Assembly: GCF_004361855.1 (NCBI RefSeq)
Contig: NZ_SNWQ01000002.1
Coordinates: forward strand, 496,001-560,000
DNA: 64,000 nt
Direction of reading: 5' to 3'
Origin: Kribbella caucasensis
GTDB taxonomy: Bacteria; Actinomycetota; Actinomycetes; Propionibacteriales; Kribbellaceae
The notes beneath the pieces are model-generated. The model did not search any database. It was not told where the DNA came from and saw nothing but the letters and a program-made list of their open reading frames with translations. Position 1 is the stretch's first letter. The number at the start of each line of letters is the position of its first letter. Shown one piece after another: positions 48,316 through 56,046 of the stretch. The position numbers and the translations under genes are program-made.

Positions 48316-48399
48316 ATGAGCGAGCGTAGCGAGCGAACAAGAAACACTGCCGCCATCGCGCTCATGCCGGAACCGAGCGCCAGCGAGGTGCCGGCATGA
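48316..48399 (+). repeat. MSERSER-type palindromic repeat/short frame before ilvE
   Basis: ATGAGCGAGCGTAGCGAGCG opens a 27-codon frame (MSERSERTRN...EVPA) whose stop overlaps the ilvE ATG. GAGCGNAGCGAGCGAAC is a widely dispersed intergenic repeat in actinobacteria, so this is probably a repeat that happens to be translatable. Coupling to ilvE nevertheless places it in the ilvE 5' region. Confidence 0.6.
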
Positions 48400-49487
48400 G
48401 CGCCGATCTGCAGTTCACCGTTGAGCCAACCACCCAACCGGCCAGCGACGACCAGCGCGCCGCGATCCTGGCGAACCCGGGATTCGGGCAACACTTCTCC
48501 GACCACATGGCGATCGCCACCTGGACCAAGGAGAACGGCTGGCACGACGCGAGGATCACCGCCTTCGGACCGCTGGAGCTGTCTCCCGCGACCGCGGTGT
48601 TCCACTACGCCCAGACGATCTTCGAGGGGATGAAGGCCTACCGGCACCCCGACGACTCGATCCACACCTTCCGGCCGGAGGCCAACGCGGCCCGGTTCGC
48701 CCGTTCCGCGCGGCGGCTCGCGCTGCCGGAGCTGCCTGAGGACGCGTTCCTCGACTCCTTGCGCCGGCTGATCGAGATCGACAGGGCGTGGGTCCCCAGC
48801 GGTGGCGAGACCTCGCTGTACCTGCGGCCCTTCATGTTCGGGTCCGACCCGTTCCTCGGCGTCCGCCCGTCGGCCCAGGTCACGTACTGCGTGATCGCGT
48901 CGCCGGCCGGTTCGTACTTCGCCAAGGGCGTGAAGCCGGTCCGGATCTGGCTGAGCGAGGAGTACACCCGGGCGGCCCCCGGCGGTACCGGCGCGGCCAA
49001 GACGGGCGGCAACTACGCCGCCTCGCTGCTCGCCCAGGCCGAGGCCGCCGAGCAGGGCTGCGACCAGGTCGCCTTCCTCGACGCGATCGAGCGGAAGTGG
49101 ATCGAAGAGCTCGGCGGGATGAACCTGTACTTCGTGTTCGACGACAACTCGGTGGTCACGCCGGAGCTGTCCGGGACCATCCTCGAGGGCGTCACCCGGG
49201 ACTCGATCCTCAAGCTCGTCACCGACCTCGGGTACCACGTCACCGAGCGGCGGATCTCGATCGACGAGTGGCGTGACGGTGCCGCCTCGGGCCGGATCCG
49301 CGAGGTGTTCGCCTGCGGGACCGCCGCGGTGATCACCCCGGTCGCCTCGCTGAAGTGGCACGACGGCGAGGTCCAGGTGGCCGACGGCGAGGCCGGCCAG
49401 ATCACCAGCGCCGTACGGAGCGCCCTCCTCGACGTACAGTACGGCCGCGCGGCCGACCCCCACGGCTGGATGACCCGCATCTGCTGA
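48396..49487 (+). CDS. ilvE: Branched-chain amino acid aminotransferase
   Basis: The 363-residue fold-type IV PLP enzyme has YAQTIFEGMKAYRHPD near the N terminus, TSLYLRPFMFGSDPFLGV, the PLP Lys in GAAKTGGNYAASLLAQAEA, and ELGGMNLYFVFDD with the substrate-binding Glu. It catalyses the last step of Ile, Val and Leu synthesis. ATG 48396 overlaps the short repeat frame. Followed by a palindromic repeat. Confidence 0.95.
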   Translation: MSADLQFTVEPTTQPASDDQRAAILANPGFGQHFSDHMAIATWTKENGWHDARITAFGPLELSPATAVFHYAQTIFEGMKAYRHPDDSIHTFRPEANAARFARSARRLALPELPEDAFLDSLRRLIEIDRAWVPSGGETSLYLRPFMFGSDPFLGVRPSAQVTYCVIASPAGSYFAKGVKPVRIWLSEEYTRAAPGGTGAAKTGGNYAASLLAQAEAAEQGCDQVAFLDAIERKWIEELGGMNLYFVFDDNSVVTPELSGTILEGVTRDSILKLVTDLGYHVTERRISIDEWRDGAASGRIREVFACGTAAVITPVASLKWHDGEVQVADGEAGQITSAVRSALLDVQYGRAADPHGWMTRIC

Positions 49488-49489
49488 AG

Positions 49490-49541
49490 CGTTGCGTCCG
49501 AAGAACCGAGCGCCATAGGCCTCGGTTCTTCGGACGTTGTC
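49490..49541. repeat. Dispersed post-stop palindrome, copy 3
   Basis: GTTGCGTCCGAAGAACCGAG and CTCGGTTCTTCGGACG face across GCGCCATAGGC, three bases after the ilvE stop. Of the four copies its arms pair over the longest uninterrupted stretch. Confidence 0.82.
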
Positions 49542-49547
49542 AGCAGG

Positions 49548-50525
49548 TCAGCTGTGCTTGACCGTGACGTTGTAGATGACGGCCTCGCCGTAGTTGCTTG
49601 CGTCGCAGGGTGAGGACTTCTCGCAGTTCGCCTGGGTGTAGGCGCCGGCCTTGAAGTAGCCGCCGTCGAAGTCCGCCTCCAGCGTGCCGACCTGGGTGCC
49701 GTTGTAGTAGGCCTTGACCTCGCCGCCGTTGACCACGAACTTCGCCTGGAACCGCTGGCCGAGCCGGTAGTTCGAGGTGATCAGCTTGTAGTGCGGCTCG
49801 TCGCCGTCGGTGAGGTAGAGCTTGCTGCCCTCCAGCCGGAACACGGTGACATCGTTGTCGCCGTGGATCTGGGCGGCGACCACGTGCGGCTTGTCGTTCG
49901 GCAGATGGGTGATCGCGGTGTCGACGACCATCGTGTGGGTGCCTTCGGTGGCGGACCAGGCCGCGTTGGTCCGGCCGCCGTCGGTCATCTCGCGCAGTTC
50001 CGAGCGGGGGTAGCTGGAACCGCCGGTGGTGACACCGTCGACGGGCGAGCGGAAGCGGACGCCGTTGCCCTGGACAACGAAGTACGGGTTCTGGGCGAAG
50101 CCGTCCAGGGCGGGCTGCTTGATCTCGGTGGGCTTCTCGTCCTCGCCGATCGGCAGGGTGACTTTCCAGTTGGCCAGGTTCAGCACGTCGGCCGGCTTCG
50201 ACCCGGCCGGGAGGACAGGCTTCTGTGCCGGCTTCTGCGGTACCGGCTTCTTGGCGGCCGGTTTCCGCGGGGCGGGCTTGCGGACGGCCGGCTTCCGCGG
50301 TGCCGGCTTGCGGACGGCGGGTTTGCGGGTGGCCGGCTTCTTCGTCTGGGGCTTGGCCGGTTTGGTGGTCGTCGGCTTGGTCGGCGTCGGTTTCGTGGTG
50401 GGCTTCTCGGGTGCGGGCTTGATCGTGACGACCCACGGCGGACGCGGGTCATCGGTCTGCGTGGTCGTGCCGGTCGAGGCCAGCAACACCGACAGCAACG
50501 CGGCGAGCAGATCGTGGAAATTCAT
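49548..50525 (-). CDS. Secreted polysaccharide lyase family 7 (alginate lyase) with Pro/Lys linker
   Basis: ATG 50525 has GGAGG upstream. The 325-residue product starts MNFHDLLAALLSVLLAST, a short signal-like helix, followed by a long linker of KPAPRKPAVRKPA-type repeats (about 40-110). The PL7 catalytic jelly roll carries all three family motifs: RSELREM (substrate/catalytic Arg), QIH, and YFKAGAYTQ with catalytic Tyr. It cleaves alginate or related polyuronates by beta-elimination outside the cell. The Lys/Pro linker may tether it to the wall. Monocistronic. Confidence 0.88.
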   Translation of the reverse strand: MNFHDLLAALLSVLLASTGTTTQTDDPRPPWVVTIKPAPEKPTTKPTPTKPTTTKPAKPQTKKPATRKPAVRKPAPRKPAVRKPAPRKPAAKKPVPQKPAQKPVLPAGSKPADVLNLANWKVTLPIGEDEKPTEIKQPALDGFAQNPYFVVQGNGVRFRSPVDGVTTGGSSYPRSELREMTDGGRTNAAWSATEGTHTMVVDTAITHLPNDKPHVVAAQIHGDNDVTVFRLEGSKLYLTDGDEPHYKLITSNYRLGQRFQAKFVVNGGEVKAYYNGTQVGTLEADFDGGYFKAGAYTQANCEKSSPCDASNYGEAVIYNVTVKHS

Positions 50526-50817
50526 TCGGTTCCTCCAGTGGGGCGACTCCCACCGAAGTATTGGCACCCGAGCAGCCGCCCGGGGCCAGATGACCGGACC
50601 CTGCCACGCCCGTACTTGCACCACTCACCAACCACGGCGAACCCGCCTCCCGCGACACCGCTCAAGCGTGCGAAGCGGCGGCCCGGCGCACTTGATGAGT
50701 GGTGGAGTGACGTTCACAGGATCTTTTCAGGTGCGGGCTGTGGGCAACCGGTCGCAGAGGGGTGGGGAGTTCGATAGGGTCGGAACCACTCGCAAACGAG
50801 GGGTGAGGACAGCAGGT

Positions 50818-51216
50818 ATGAGCGGTTTGCCGGCCGAGGTCGAGGCGTACTACGCGGAGCTCGCCGATCGGCGCGGCTGGTCGGCGGAGACGGTGCACGC
50901 GGTTCGTGCGACGGTCGAGCTGATTCGCGACCTGGATCGCGGGACGGCGCCGCGGACGTTCGGGGCCAGGGCCGACGACCAGGGCACCGACTGGCTCTAC
51001 GAAGCGGTCTGGCACGAGCGCGAGTGGGTGGTGGTCCGCCAGCTCGGCGCCGCCGAGGACGGCACGATCACCCGGTACTGGTGGCAGCGGATCGAGGACG
51101 ACGAAGGCATGCTCACCGACCGGTCCCTCGACCGCGACGAATGGGGTCTCCGCCCGCTCGAGCGCGAAGACTTCTACACCGCCTGGGACGATCCAGGCTG
51201 GTCCCTCAGCGCGTAG
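50818..51216 (+). CDS. Conserved-looking small protein, unknown function
   Basis: ATG 50818 has AGCAGG upstream; the frame continues upstream without support. The 132-residue acidic product is rich in Trp and Arg/Asp (WLYEAVWHEREWVVVRQLG, YWWQRIEDDEGMLTDR, FYTAWDDPGWSLSA). It looks like a compact soluble domain and no known motif identifies it. After the stop, CGTAGTACGGCGG is repeated twice. It lies upstream of the cimA leader. Confidence 0.6.
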   Translation: MSGLPAEVEAYYAELADRRGWSAETVHAVRATVELIRDLDRGTAPRTFGARADDQGTDWLYEAVWHEREWVVVRQLGAAEDGTITRYWWQRIEDDEGMLTDRSLDRDEWGLRPLEREDFYTAWDDPGWSLSA

Positions 51217-51368
51217 TACGGCGGGGCGCTCGCACGTAGTACGGCGGTCCCTCAGCACGTAATAGCTGGACTCTTGCGCACGCCGTAGTACTGGTGTGCG
51301 TACTGGATGTTCGCGTTTCGAGACAATTCGCCGGGTCCTGGACGCCTTGTGGCAGACTGCCAATTGTC

Positions 51369-51398
51369 ATGAAGAACCACCGGAACATCATTAGCTAG
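51369..51398 (+). CDS. Putative cimA leader peptide MKNHRNIIS
   Basis: ATG 51369 encodes nine residues ending Ile-Ile-Ser (codons ATC ATT at 51387-51392), stop at 51398. One base later a hairpin begins, and a terminator with six T residues stands at 51432-51459, ahead of the citramalate synthase gene for isoleucine synthesis. Tandem Ile codons before a terminator fit an isoleucine-sensing attenuator. No good ribosome-binding site is visible, so the leader may be translated leaderless. Confidence 0.6.
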   Translation: MKNHRNIIS

Positions 51399-51459
51399 GC
51401 GCGCTCAGCAAGCAGTACCTGAGCGCGCAGACCTCTCGCACCTAGGCGGGAGGTTTTTT
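51399..51459 (+). terminator. Attenuator hairpins upstream of cimA
   Basis: Hairpin 1: GCGCGCTCAG (51399-51408) pairs with CTGAGCGCGC (51419-51428). Hairpin 2: CCTCTCGC (51432-51439) pairs with GCGGGAGG (51446-51453), followed by TTTTTT. The second is an intrinsic terminator 40 bp before cimA. Confidence 0.78.
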
Positions 51460-51498
51460 GTTTGCCGCGACACCCCAGCCCCCACCCGGAAGGCGACC

Positions 51499-53088
51499 AT
51501 GAGCAGACCCGATGAGTTCCATGTCTACGACACCACCCTGCGAGACGGTGCGCAGCAGGAGGGGCTGGCGCTGTCCGTGGCCGACAAGATCGCCATCGCG
51601 CAGCACCTGGACGACCTGGGCGTCGGGTTCATCGAGGGCGGTTGGCCGGGTGCGGTGCCGAAGGACACCGAGTTCTTCCAGCGGGCGAAGACTGAACTAC
51701 ACCTGCGAAACGCGACGTTCGCCGCCTTCGGTGCGACCCGCAAGCCGGAGGCGAAGGCAGCCGACGATCCGCAGGTCGCGGCGCTGCGGGATTCCGGCGC
51801 GGACGTCGTCACGTTGGTTGCCAAGAGCCACGACGCGCATGTCGAGCGCGCGCTGAGGACCACCCTGGACGAGAACCTCGCGATGGTCGCCGACACGGTT
51901 CGGCACCTGCGCGAGAGCGGCCAGCGGGTGTTCCTCGACACCGAGCACTTCTTCGACGGGTACCGGGCCAACCGGGCGTACGCGCTGGAGGTCGTCCGGG
52001 TCGCGGCGGAGGCCGGTGCCGATGTCGTCGCCCTCTGCGACACCAACGGCGGCACGCTGCCACGTGAACTGCAGGACATCGTCCGGGACGTCCTGCAGAC
52101 CACCGGCGCGCGGCTCGGCATCCATTGCCACAACGACTCCGGTTGCGCGGTCGCCAACTCGATCGCCGCCGTCGAGGCCGGCGCCACCCACGTCCAGGGC
52201 ACGATCAACGGGTACGGCGAGCGGACGGGCAACGCGGACCTGCTCGCAGTCGTGGCCAACCTCGAACTCAAGCGCGGGATGAACCTGCTCCCGCCCGGCA
52301 AGCTGGCCGAGTCGTACCGGATCGCGCACGCGATCGCCGAGGTGACGAACGTGCCGCCGTCGGCCCGCCAGCCGTACGTCGGCGTCTCCGCGTTCGCGCA
52401 CAAGGCCGGGCTGCACGCGAGCGCGATCAAGGTGGACCCGGATCTCTACCAGCACACGGATCCGGCCCTGGTCGGCAACGACATGCGGATGCTCGTCTCC
52501 GAGATGGCCGGCCGGGCGAGTGTCGAGCTGAAGGGTCGCGAACTCGGCTTCGACCTCGGCAGCGACCGTGAACTGGTCAGCCGGGTGACCGACCGGGTGA
52601 AGGAGATGGAGTCGCGCGGCTACACGTTCGAGGCCGCCGACGCATCGTTCGAACTGCTGCTCACCGAGGAGGTCGCGGGATACCGGGCGAGCTTCTTCGA
52701 TGTCGAGTCGTGGCGCGTGATCACCGAGTCACGCGCCGACGGCGAGGCGGTGTCGGAGGCAACGGTCAAGCTCGTGGCCGGCGGTGAGCGCGAGGTCGTC
52801 ACCGGTGAGGGGAACGGCCCGGTCAACGCGCTCGACCACGCGCTGCGGACGGCGATCGAGCGCGCCTACCCGGTGGTGAACAAGTTCGAGCTGGTCGACT
52901 ACAAGGTCCGCATCCTCGACCAAGGGCACGGGACGGATGCCGTGATCAGAGTCCTGATCCAGACCCACGACGGCGAGGCGTCCTGGGTAACGGTCGGGGT
53001 CGGCCACAACATCGTCGAGGCATCCTGGGAGGCCCTCGTCGACGGCTTCACCTACGGACTGCTGCGCCACAAGGAGGTCGTCCGATGA
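51499..53088 (+). CDS. cimA: (R)-citramalate synthase
   Basis: The 529-residue product belongs to the IPMS/homocitrate/citramalate synthase family: FHVYDTTLRDGAQQEGLALS (catalytic Arg/Asp), GFIEGGWPGAVPKDTEFF, GIHCHNDSGCAVANSIAAV (metal-binding His-x-His) and NGYGERTGNADL. The GGWPG loop and overall pattern match CimA/AksA-type citramalate synthases rather than LeuA. A C-terminal regulatory domain (about 390-529, VTVGVGHNIVEASWEALVDG) follows. It makes citramalate from pyruvate and acetyl-CoA for threonine-independent isoleucine synthesis; LeuB in this window acts later. Start ATG 51499. Overlaps the small gene downstream. Confidence 0.92.
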   Translation: MSRPDEFHVYDTTLRDGAQQEGLALSVADKIAIAQHLDDLGVGFIEGGWPGAVPKDTEFFQRAKTELHLRNATFAAFGATRKPEAKAADDPQVAALRDSGADVVTLVAKSHDAHVERALRTTLDENLAMVADTVRHLRESGQRVFLDTEHFFDGYRANRAYALEVVRVAAEAGADVVALCDTNGGTLPRELQDIVRDVLQTTGARLGIHCHNDSGCAVANSIAAVEAGATHVQGTINGYGERTGNADLLAVVANLELKRGMNLLPPGKLAESYRIAHAIAEVTNVPPSARQPYVGVSAFAHKAGLHASAIKVDPDLYQHTDPALVGNDMRMLVSEMAGRASVELKGRELGFDLGSDRELVSRVTDRVKEMESRGYTFEAADASFELLLTEEVAGYRASFFDVESWRVITESRADGEAVSEATVKLVAGGEREVVTGEGNGPVNALDHALRTAIERAYPVVNKFELVDYKVRILDQGHGTDAVIRVLIQTHDGEASWVTVGVGHNIVEASWEALVDGFTYGLLRHKEVVR

Positions 53089-53381
53089 GCCTGGGCGTCG
53101 CCGAACCCGACCTCGACGTACCGGACTGCGACGGACCGGACGGCGACGTACCGGAACGGGCCGGGCGCACGGTCACCGTCTTCACCGCCCGGGTGGTCGA
53201 GACCCGCGGCCTGCTCGCGCGGATCGCCGTCCAGCTCAACCCGTACGACGTCCGCGAGCTGGCGCTGTCCCTCGAGGACAACCAGCTCCAGGTCACCGTG
53301 GAAGGCAACGGCTTCGACGCCAACCGGGTCGCCGCACGCCTCGACAAGATCGTCGGCGTCCTCGACGTCACCTACTCCTGA
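53085..53381 (+). CDS. Small possibly ACT-like protein coupled to cimA
   Basis: ATG 53085 overlaps the cimA stop (ATGA). The 98-residue product has an acidic Asp/Pro-rich start (EPDLDVPDCDGPDGDVPE) and a beta-alpha-beta core: RTVTVFTARVVETRGLLARI, VRELALSLEDNQLQVTVE, NRVAARLDKIVGVLDVTY. The length, strand order and RGLLARIAVQL segment resemble an ACT or ACT-like regulatory domain such as IlvN/IlvM small subunits. Coupling with cimA suggests a separate regulatory subunit or effector sensor. Identification is tentative. Confidence 0.6.
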   Translation: MSLGVAEPDLDVPDCDGPDGDVPERAGRTVTVFTARVVETRGLLARIAVQLNPYDVRELALSLEDNQLQVTVEGNGFDANRVAARLDKIVGVLDVTYS

Positions 53382-53382
53382 T

Positions 53383-53435
53383 CCCTTGCGTCCGAAGAAC
53401 CGTGCGCCATAGCGCTCGCTCCTTCGGACGCAAGG
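53383..53435. repeat. Dispersed post-stop palindrome, copy 4
   Basis: CCTTGCGTCCGAAGAACCG and CTCCTTCGGACGCAAGG face each other across GCGCCATAGCGC, two bases after the stop of the small cimA-coupled gene. Confidence 0.8.
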
Positions 53436-53472
53436 AGGTCGCGAGCCACCGCATCCCCGCGCCGAGCCCTTC

Positions 53473-54546
53473 TTACTTGAGCTTCGTGAAGAAGCTGGTG
53501 ATGTCGGCCGCGAGGAGGTCGGGGACCTCCAGCGCCGCGAAGTGGCCGCCGCGGTCGAACTCGGTCCACTGGACCACCTGGTAGGTCTGCTCGACGATCG
53601 GGCGGACCGCCTGGGTGATGTCCTGCGGGAGCACGGCAACCCCGATCGGTACGTCGCAGGTCGGCGCCGGGTTGGTGGATTCCTTCCGCAGCCGGCTGGC
53701 CGAGTTCGCCGTACCGGTGAGCCAGTAAAGCGACACATTGGTCAGCAGATCATCGTCGGAGAGCTTGGACGCCGGGTCGGCCCACTCGTCGAAGCGCTCG
53801 CCGATCCACGCGAGCAGCGCCGTCGGTGAGTCGTGCAGACCGTACGCGATCGACTGCGGGGTGGTCGCCATCAGCGTCTGGAACGCCGGCCGCTCGGCGA
53901 GCAATGCCTTGATCTTGCCCATCCGGATCTCGTCCTGCCCGGACAACTCGAGCCCGGGGATGGGCGGCGTCGGCAGGTAGTTGAGGTGTACGCCGACCAC
54001 GTGGCCGGGGGCGATCCGGGCCAGTTCGCGCGAGATCACCGAACCCCAGTCGCCCCCCTGAGCGCCGTACCGGTCGTAGCCGAGGCGGTCCATCAGCGTC
54101 GCCCAGGTCTTGGCGACTCGTTCGAAGCCCCAGCCGCCTTCGTGCGTCGGGCCGGAGAAGCCGAAGCCAGGGATCGACGGGATCACCAGGTGGAAGGTGT
54201 GTGCGAGGTGCTCGATCAGCGGGACGAACTCGAGGAACGACCCTGGCCAGCCGTGGGTGAGGATCAGCGGCAGCGCGTCGGGATTGGCCGACCGGACGTG
54301 GACGAAGTGGACGCGCTGTCCGTCGATCTCGGTCGTGTACTGCGGCAGCTCGTTCAGCCGCGCTTCGTGCTTGCGCCAGTCGTACGCCGTCCGCCAGTGC
54401 TCGACGAGATCGCGCATGCGGCGCAGCGGGAGACCGTAGTCGTCGCCGGCGTCGGGGAGTTCGTCGGGCCAGCGGGTCCGGGCGAGGCGGTCGGCCAGGT
54501 CGTCGAGGTCGGCCTGCGGGACGTCGATACGGAACGGCTCGATCAC
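53473..54546 (-). CDS. Epoxide hydrolase (alpha/beta-hydrolase with EHN domain)
   Basis: GTG 54546 (VIEPFRIDVPQADLDDLADR) has GGAGA upstream; the longer frame is spurious. The 357-residue product has the epoxide-hydrolase N-terminal domain (LRRMRDLVEHWRTAYDWRK), oxyanion-hole motif HGWPGSFLE, nucleophile Asp in GAQGGDWGS and the His in GGHFAALEVP near the C terminus. It opens epoxides to diols; microsomal-type actinobacterial enzymes have broad, unproven substrates. Two palindromic operators stand just upstream, so it is probably repressed by a local or distant TetR/MarR-like regulator; none is adjacent. Confidence 0.9.
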   Translation of the reverse strand: MIEPFRIDVPQADLDDLADRLARTRWPDELPDAGDDYGLPLRRMRDLVEHWRTAYDWRKHEARLNELPQYTTEIDGQRVHFVHVRSANPDALPLILTHGWPGSFLEFVPLIEHLAHTFHLVIPSIPGFGFSGPTHEGGWGFERVAKTWATLMDRLGYDRYGAQGGDWGSVISRELARIAPGHVVGVHLNYLPTPPIPGLELSGQDEIRMGKIKALLAERPAFQTLMATTPQSIAYGLHDSPTALLAWIGERFDEWADPASKLSDDDLLTNVSLYWLTGTANSASRLRKESTNPAPTCDVPIGVAVLPQDITQAVRPIVEQTYQVVQWTEFDRGGHFAALEVPDLLAADITSFFTKLK

Positions 54547-54560
54547 TTGAGTCTCCTCAA

Positions 54561-54610
54561 TTCGTTGGTGTCGCCAACAATAGCGCAAGTTTGTTGGTCG
54601 CGCCAACGAA
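54561..54610. promoter_or_regulatory. Two palindromic operator-like sites upstream of the epoxide hydrolase gene
   Basis: TTCGTTGGTGTCGCCAACAA (54561-54580) and TTGTTGGTCGCGCCAACGAA (54591-54610) share GTTGG and CCAAC half sites, spaced 30 bp centre to centre, three helical turns. The first lies 15 bp before the GTG start. Confidence 0.7.
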
Positions 54611-54741
54611 AAATCCGCGGGGCGGATCGGATATAGGATAATTTGGCTAGGAAGGTTTACTAAAAGGTGTGGGCTGGGTAGCTTCCTGTGGGTCTCGTCT
54701 CGCTCACCGTGAGCGGGAGACCGCCCTTCAAGGAGACAGCG

Positions 54742-55932
54742 ATGATCCGACTGCTCCGCCCACTTCTTCTCTCCGTGTCCATCTTGCTGATCGCTGCCTC
54801 GACGACGGTCCCCGTCCAGGCAGCGGAACCACCCGAGCGGCCGAACGCAGCACCTTTCAACCACCCCGGCGTACTGGTGAGCAAAGGCCAGCTCGACCAC
54901 ATGCGCTCGCAGGTGCTGGCTGGTGCCCAACCGCAGACCGCGGCGTACGAGGCGATGAAGGCAAGCGCCTCGGCGTCGCTGGACTACACCCCGAAGCCCC
55001 GTGCGATCGTCGAGTGCGGGTCCAACTCGATCCCGAACAACGGTTGCACCGACGAGCGCAACGATGCGATCGCCGCCTACACCCACGCGCTTCTCTGGTA
55101 CGTGACCAAGGACGATCGCTATGCCAAGAAGGCGATCCAGATCATGGATGCCTGGTCGGCGGTGCTGACGGATCACACCAACTCGAACGCACCGCTGCAG
55201 ACCGGCTGGTCCGGCGCATCGTTCTCACGGACCGGTGAGCTGATCAAGTACACCTACTCGGGTCCGTGGGCGCAGCGGAACCGTTTCGAGAAGATGCTCC
55301 GGGACGTGTACCTGCCGGAGATCCGCAACGGCGCCGGCTGCAAGAACGGCAACTGGGAACTGATCATGATGGACGCCGCGATCGGGATCGCGGTGTTCCT
55401 GGACGACCGCGCGGCCTTCGACAAGGCGATCGGGATCTGGCGCGGCCGAGTGCCCGGGTACGTGTACCAGAAGAGCGACGGGCCGTTGCCGAAGGCGCCA
55501 ACGACCTGTTCGCTGGACACCCGTGAAGAGATCGTCGACTACTGGCAAGGTCAGTCGACCTTCTCGGACGGGCTGTCCCAGGAGACCTGCCGCGACTTCG
55601 GCCACACCGGCTGGGGTCTCACCGCGGCCGCACATGTCGCCGAGACGGCCTGGCATCAGGGCGTCAACCTCTACGGCGAGGTCCGGAAGCGGTTGACCGA
55701 CGGGTTCTACTTCCACACCAGGATCGAGAACGGTGCACCTGTTCCGGCTGACTTGTGCGGTGGCACGGTCAAGAAGGGCCTGGGTGCGGTCACCGAAGTT
55801 GTGTACAACCACTACCACAACCGGCTGGGGATGCCGATGCCGACAACCCTGCGCTACACCGAAGGCAAACGCCCGGCCGGCTCCAACTACTTCTACGCCT
55901 GGGAGACCCTCACCCACGCCGACAACCCGTAG
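54742..55932 (+). CDS. Secreted alginate-lyase-domain (Pfam PF05426-like) protein
   Basis: ATG 54742 has AAGGAG upstream. The 396-residue product has a signal peptide (MIRLLRPLLLSVSILLIAAS to VQAAE, about residue 29) and an alpha/alpha-barrel: HALLWYVTKDDRYAKKAIQI, KNGNWELIMMDAAIGIAVFL, TCRDFGHTGWGLTAAAHVAE (conserved Asn, His and Trp/Tyr region of polysaccharide lyases). It probably degrades a uronic-acid or other polysaccharide outside the cell. Together with the PL7 enzyme at 49548 it suggests growth on alginate-like polymers, although the two genes are not in one operon. An AT-rich promoter region (about 54625-54660) precedes it. Confidence 0.82.
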   Translation: MIRLLRPLLLSVSILLIAASTTVPVQAAEPPERPNAAPFNHPGVLVSKGQLDHMRSQVLAGAQPQTAAYEAMKASASASLDYTPKPRAIVECGSNSIPNNGCTDERNDAIAAYTHALLWYVTKDDRYAKKAIQIMDAWSAVLTDHTNSNAPLQTGWSGASFSRTGELIKYTYSGPWAQRNRFEKMLRDVYLPEIRNGAGCKNGNWELIMMDAAIGIAVFLDDRAAFDKAIGIWRGRVPGYVYQKSDGPLPKAPTTCSLDTREEIVDYWQGQSTFSDGLSQETCRDFGHTGWGLTAAAHVAETAWHQGVNLYGEVRKRLTDGFYFHTRIENGAPVPADLCGGTVKKGLGAVTEVVYNHYHNRLGMPMPTTLRYTEGKRPAGSNYFYAWETLTHADNP

Positions 55933-55996
55933 AAGTCGAGGTCGGACCGGCCGGTGCGGGACCGGCGTTGTCCGACTTGGCTCGATTGTGACCCTG

Positions 55997-56035
55997 CCTG
56001 GGGTGCCGGTGGATGGTGACTGCCGGCACCCCAGG
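55997..56035. terminator. Bidirectional terminator
   Basis: CCTGGGGTGCCGG and CCGGCACCCCAGG are perfect 13 bp arms with a 13-base loop between the convergent alginate-lyase-domain gene and nrdB. Confidence 0.85.
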
Positions 56036-56046
56036 TGCGTCCGATA

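Noticed and set aside
51212..51247. Duplicated CGTAGTACGGCGG after the 132-codon gene as a functional site
   Set aside because: Only two short copies, no symmetry or conserved placement; likely local duplication.
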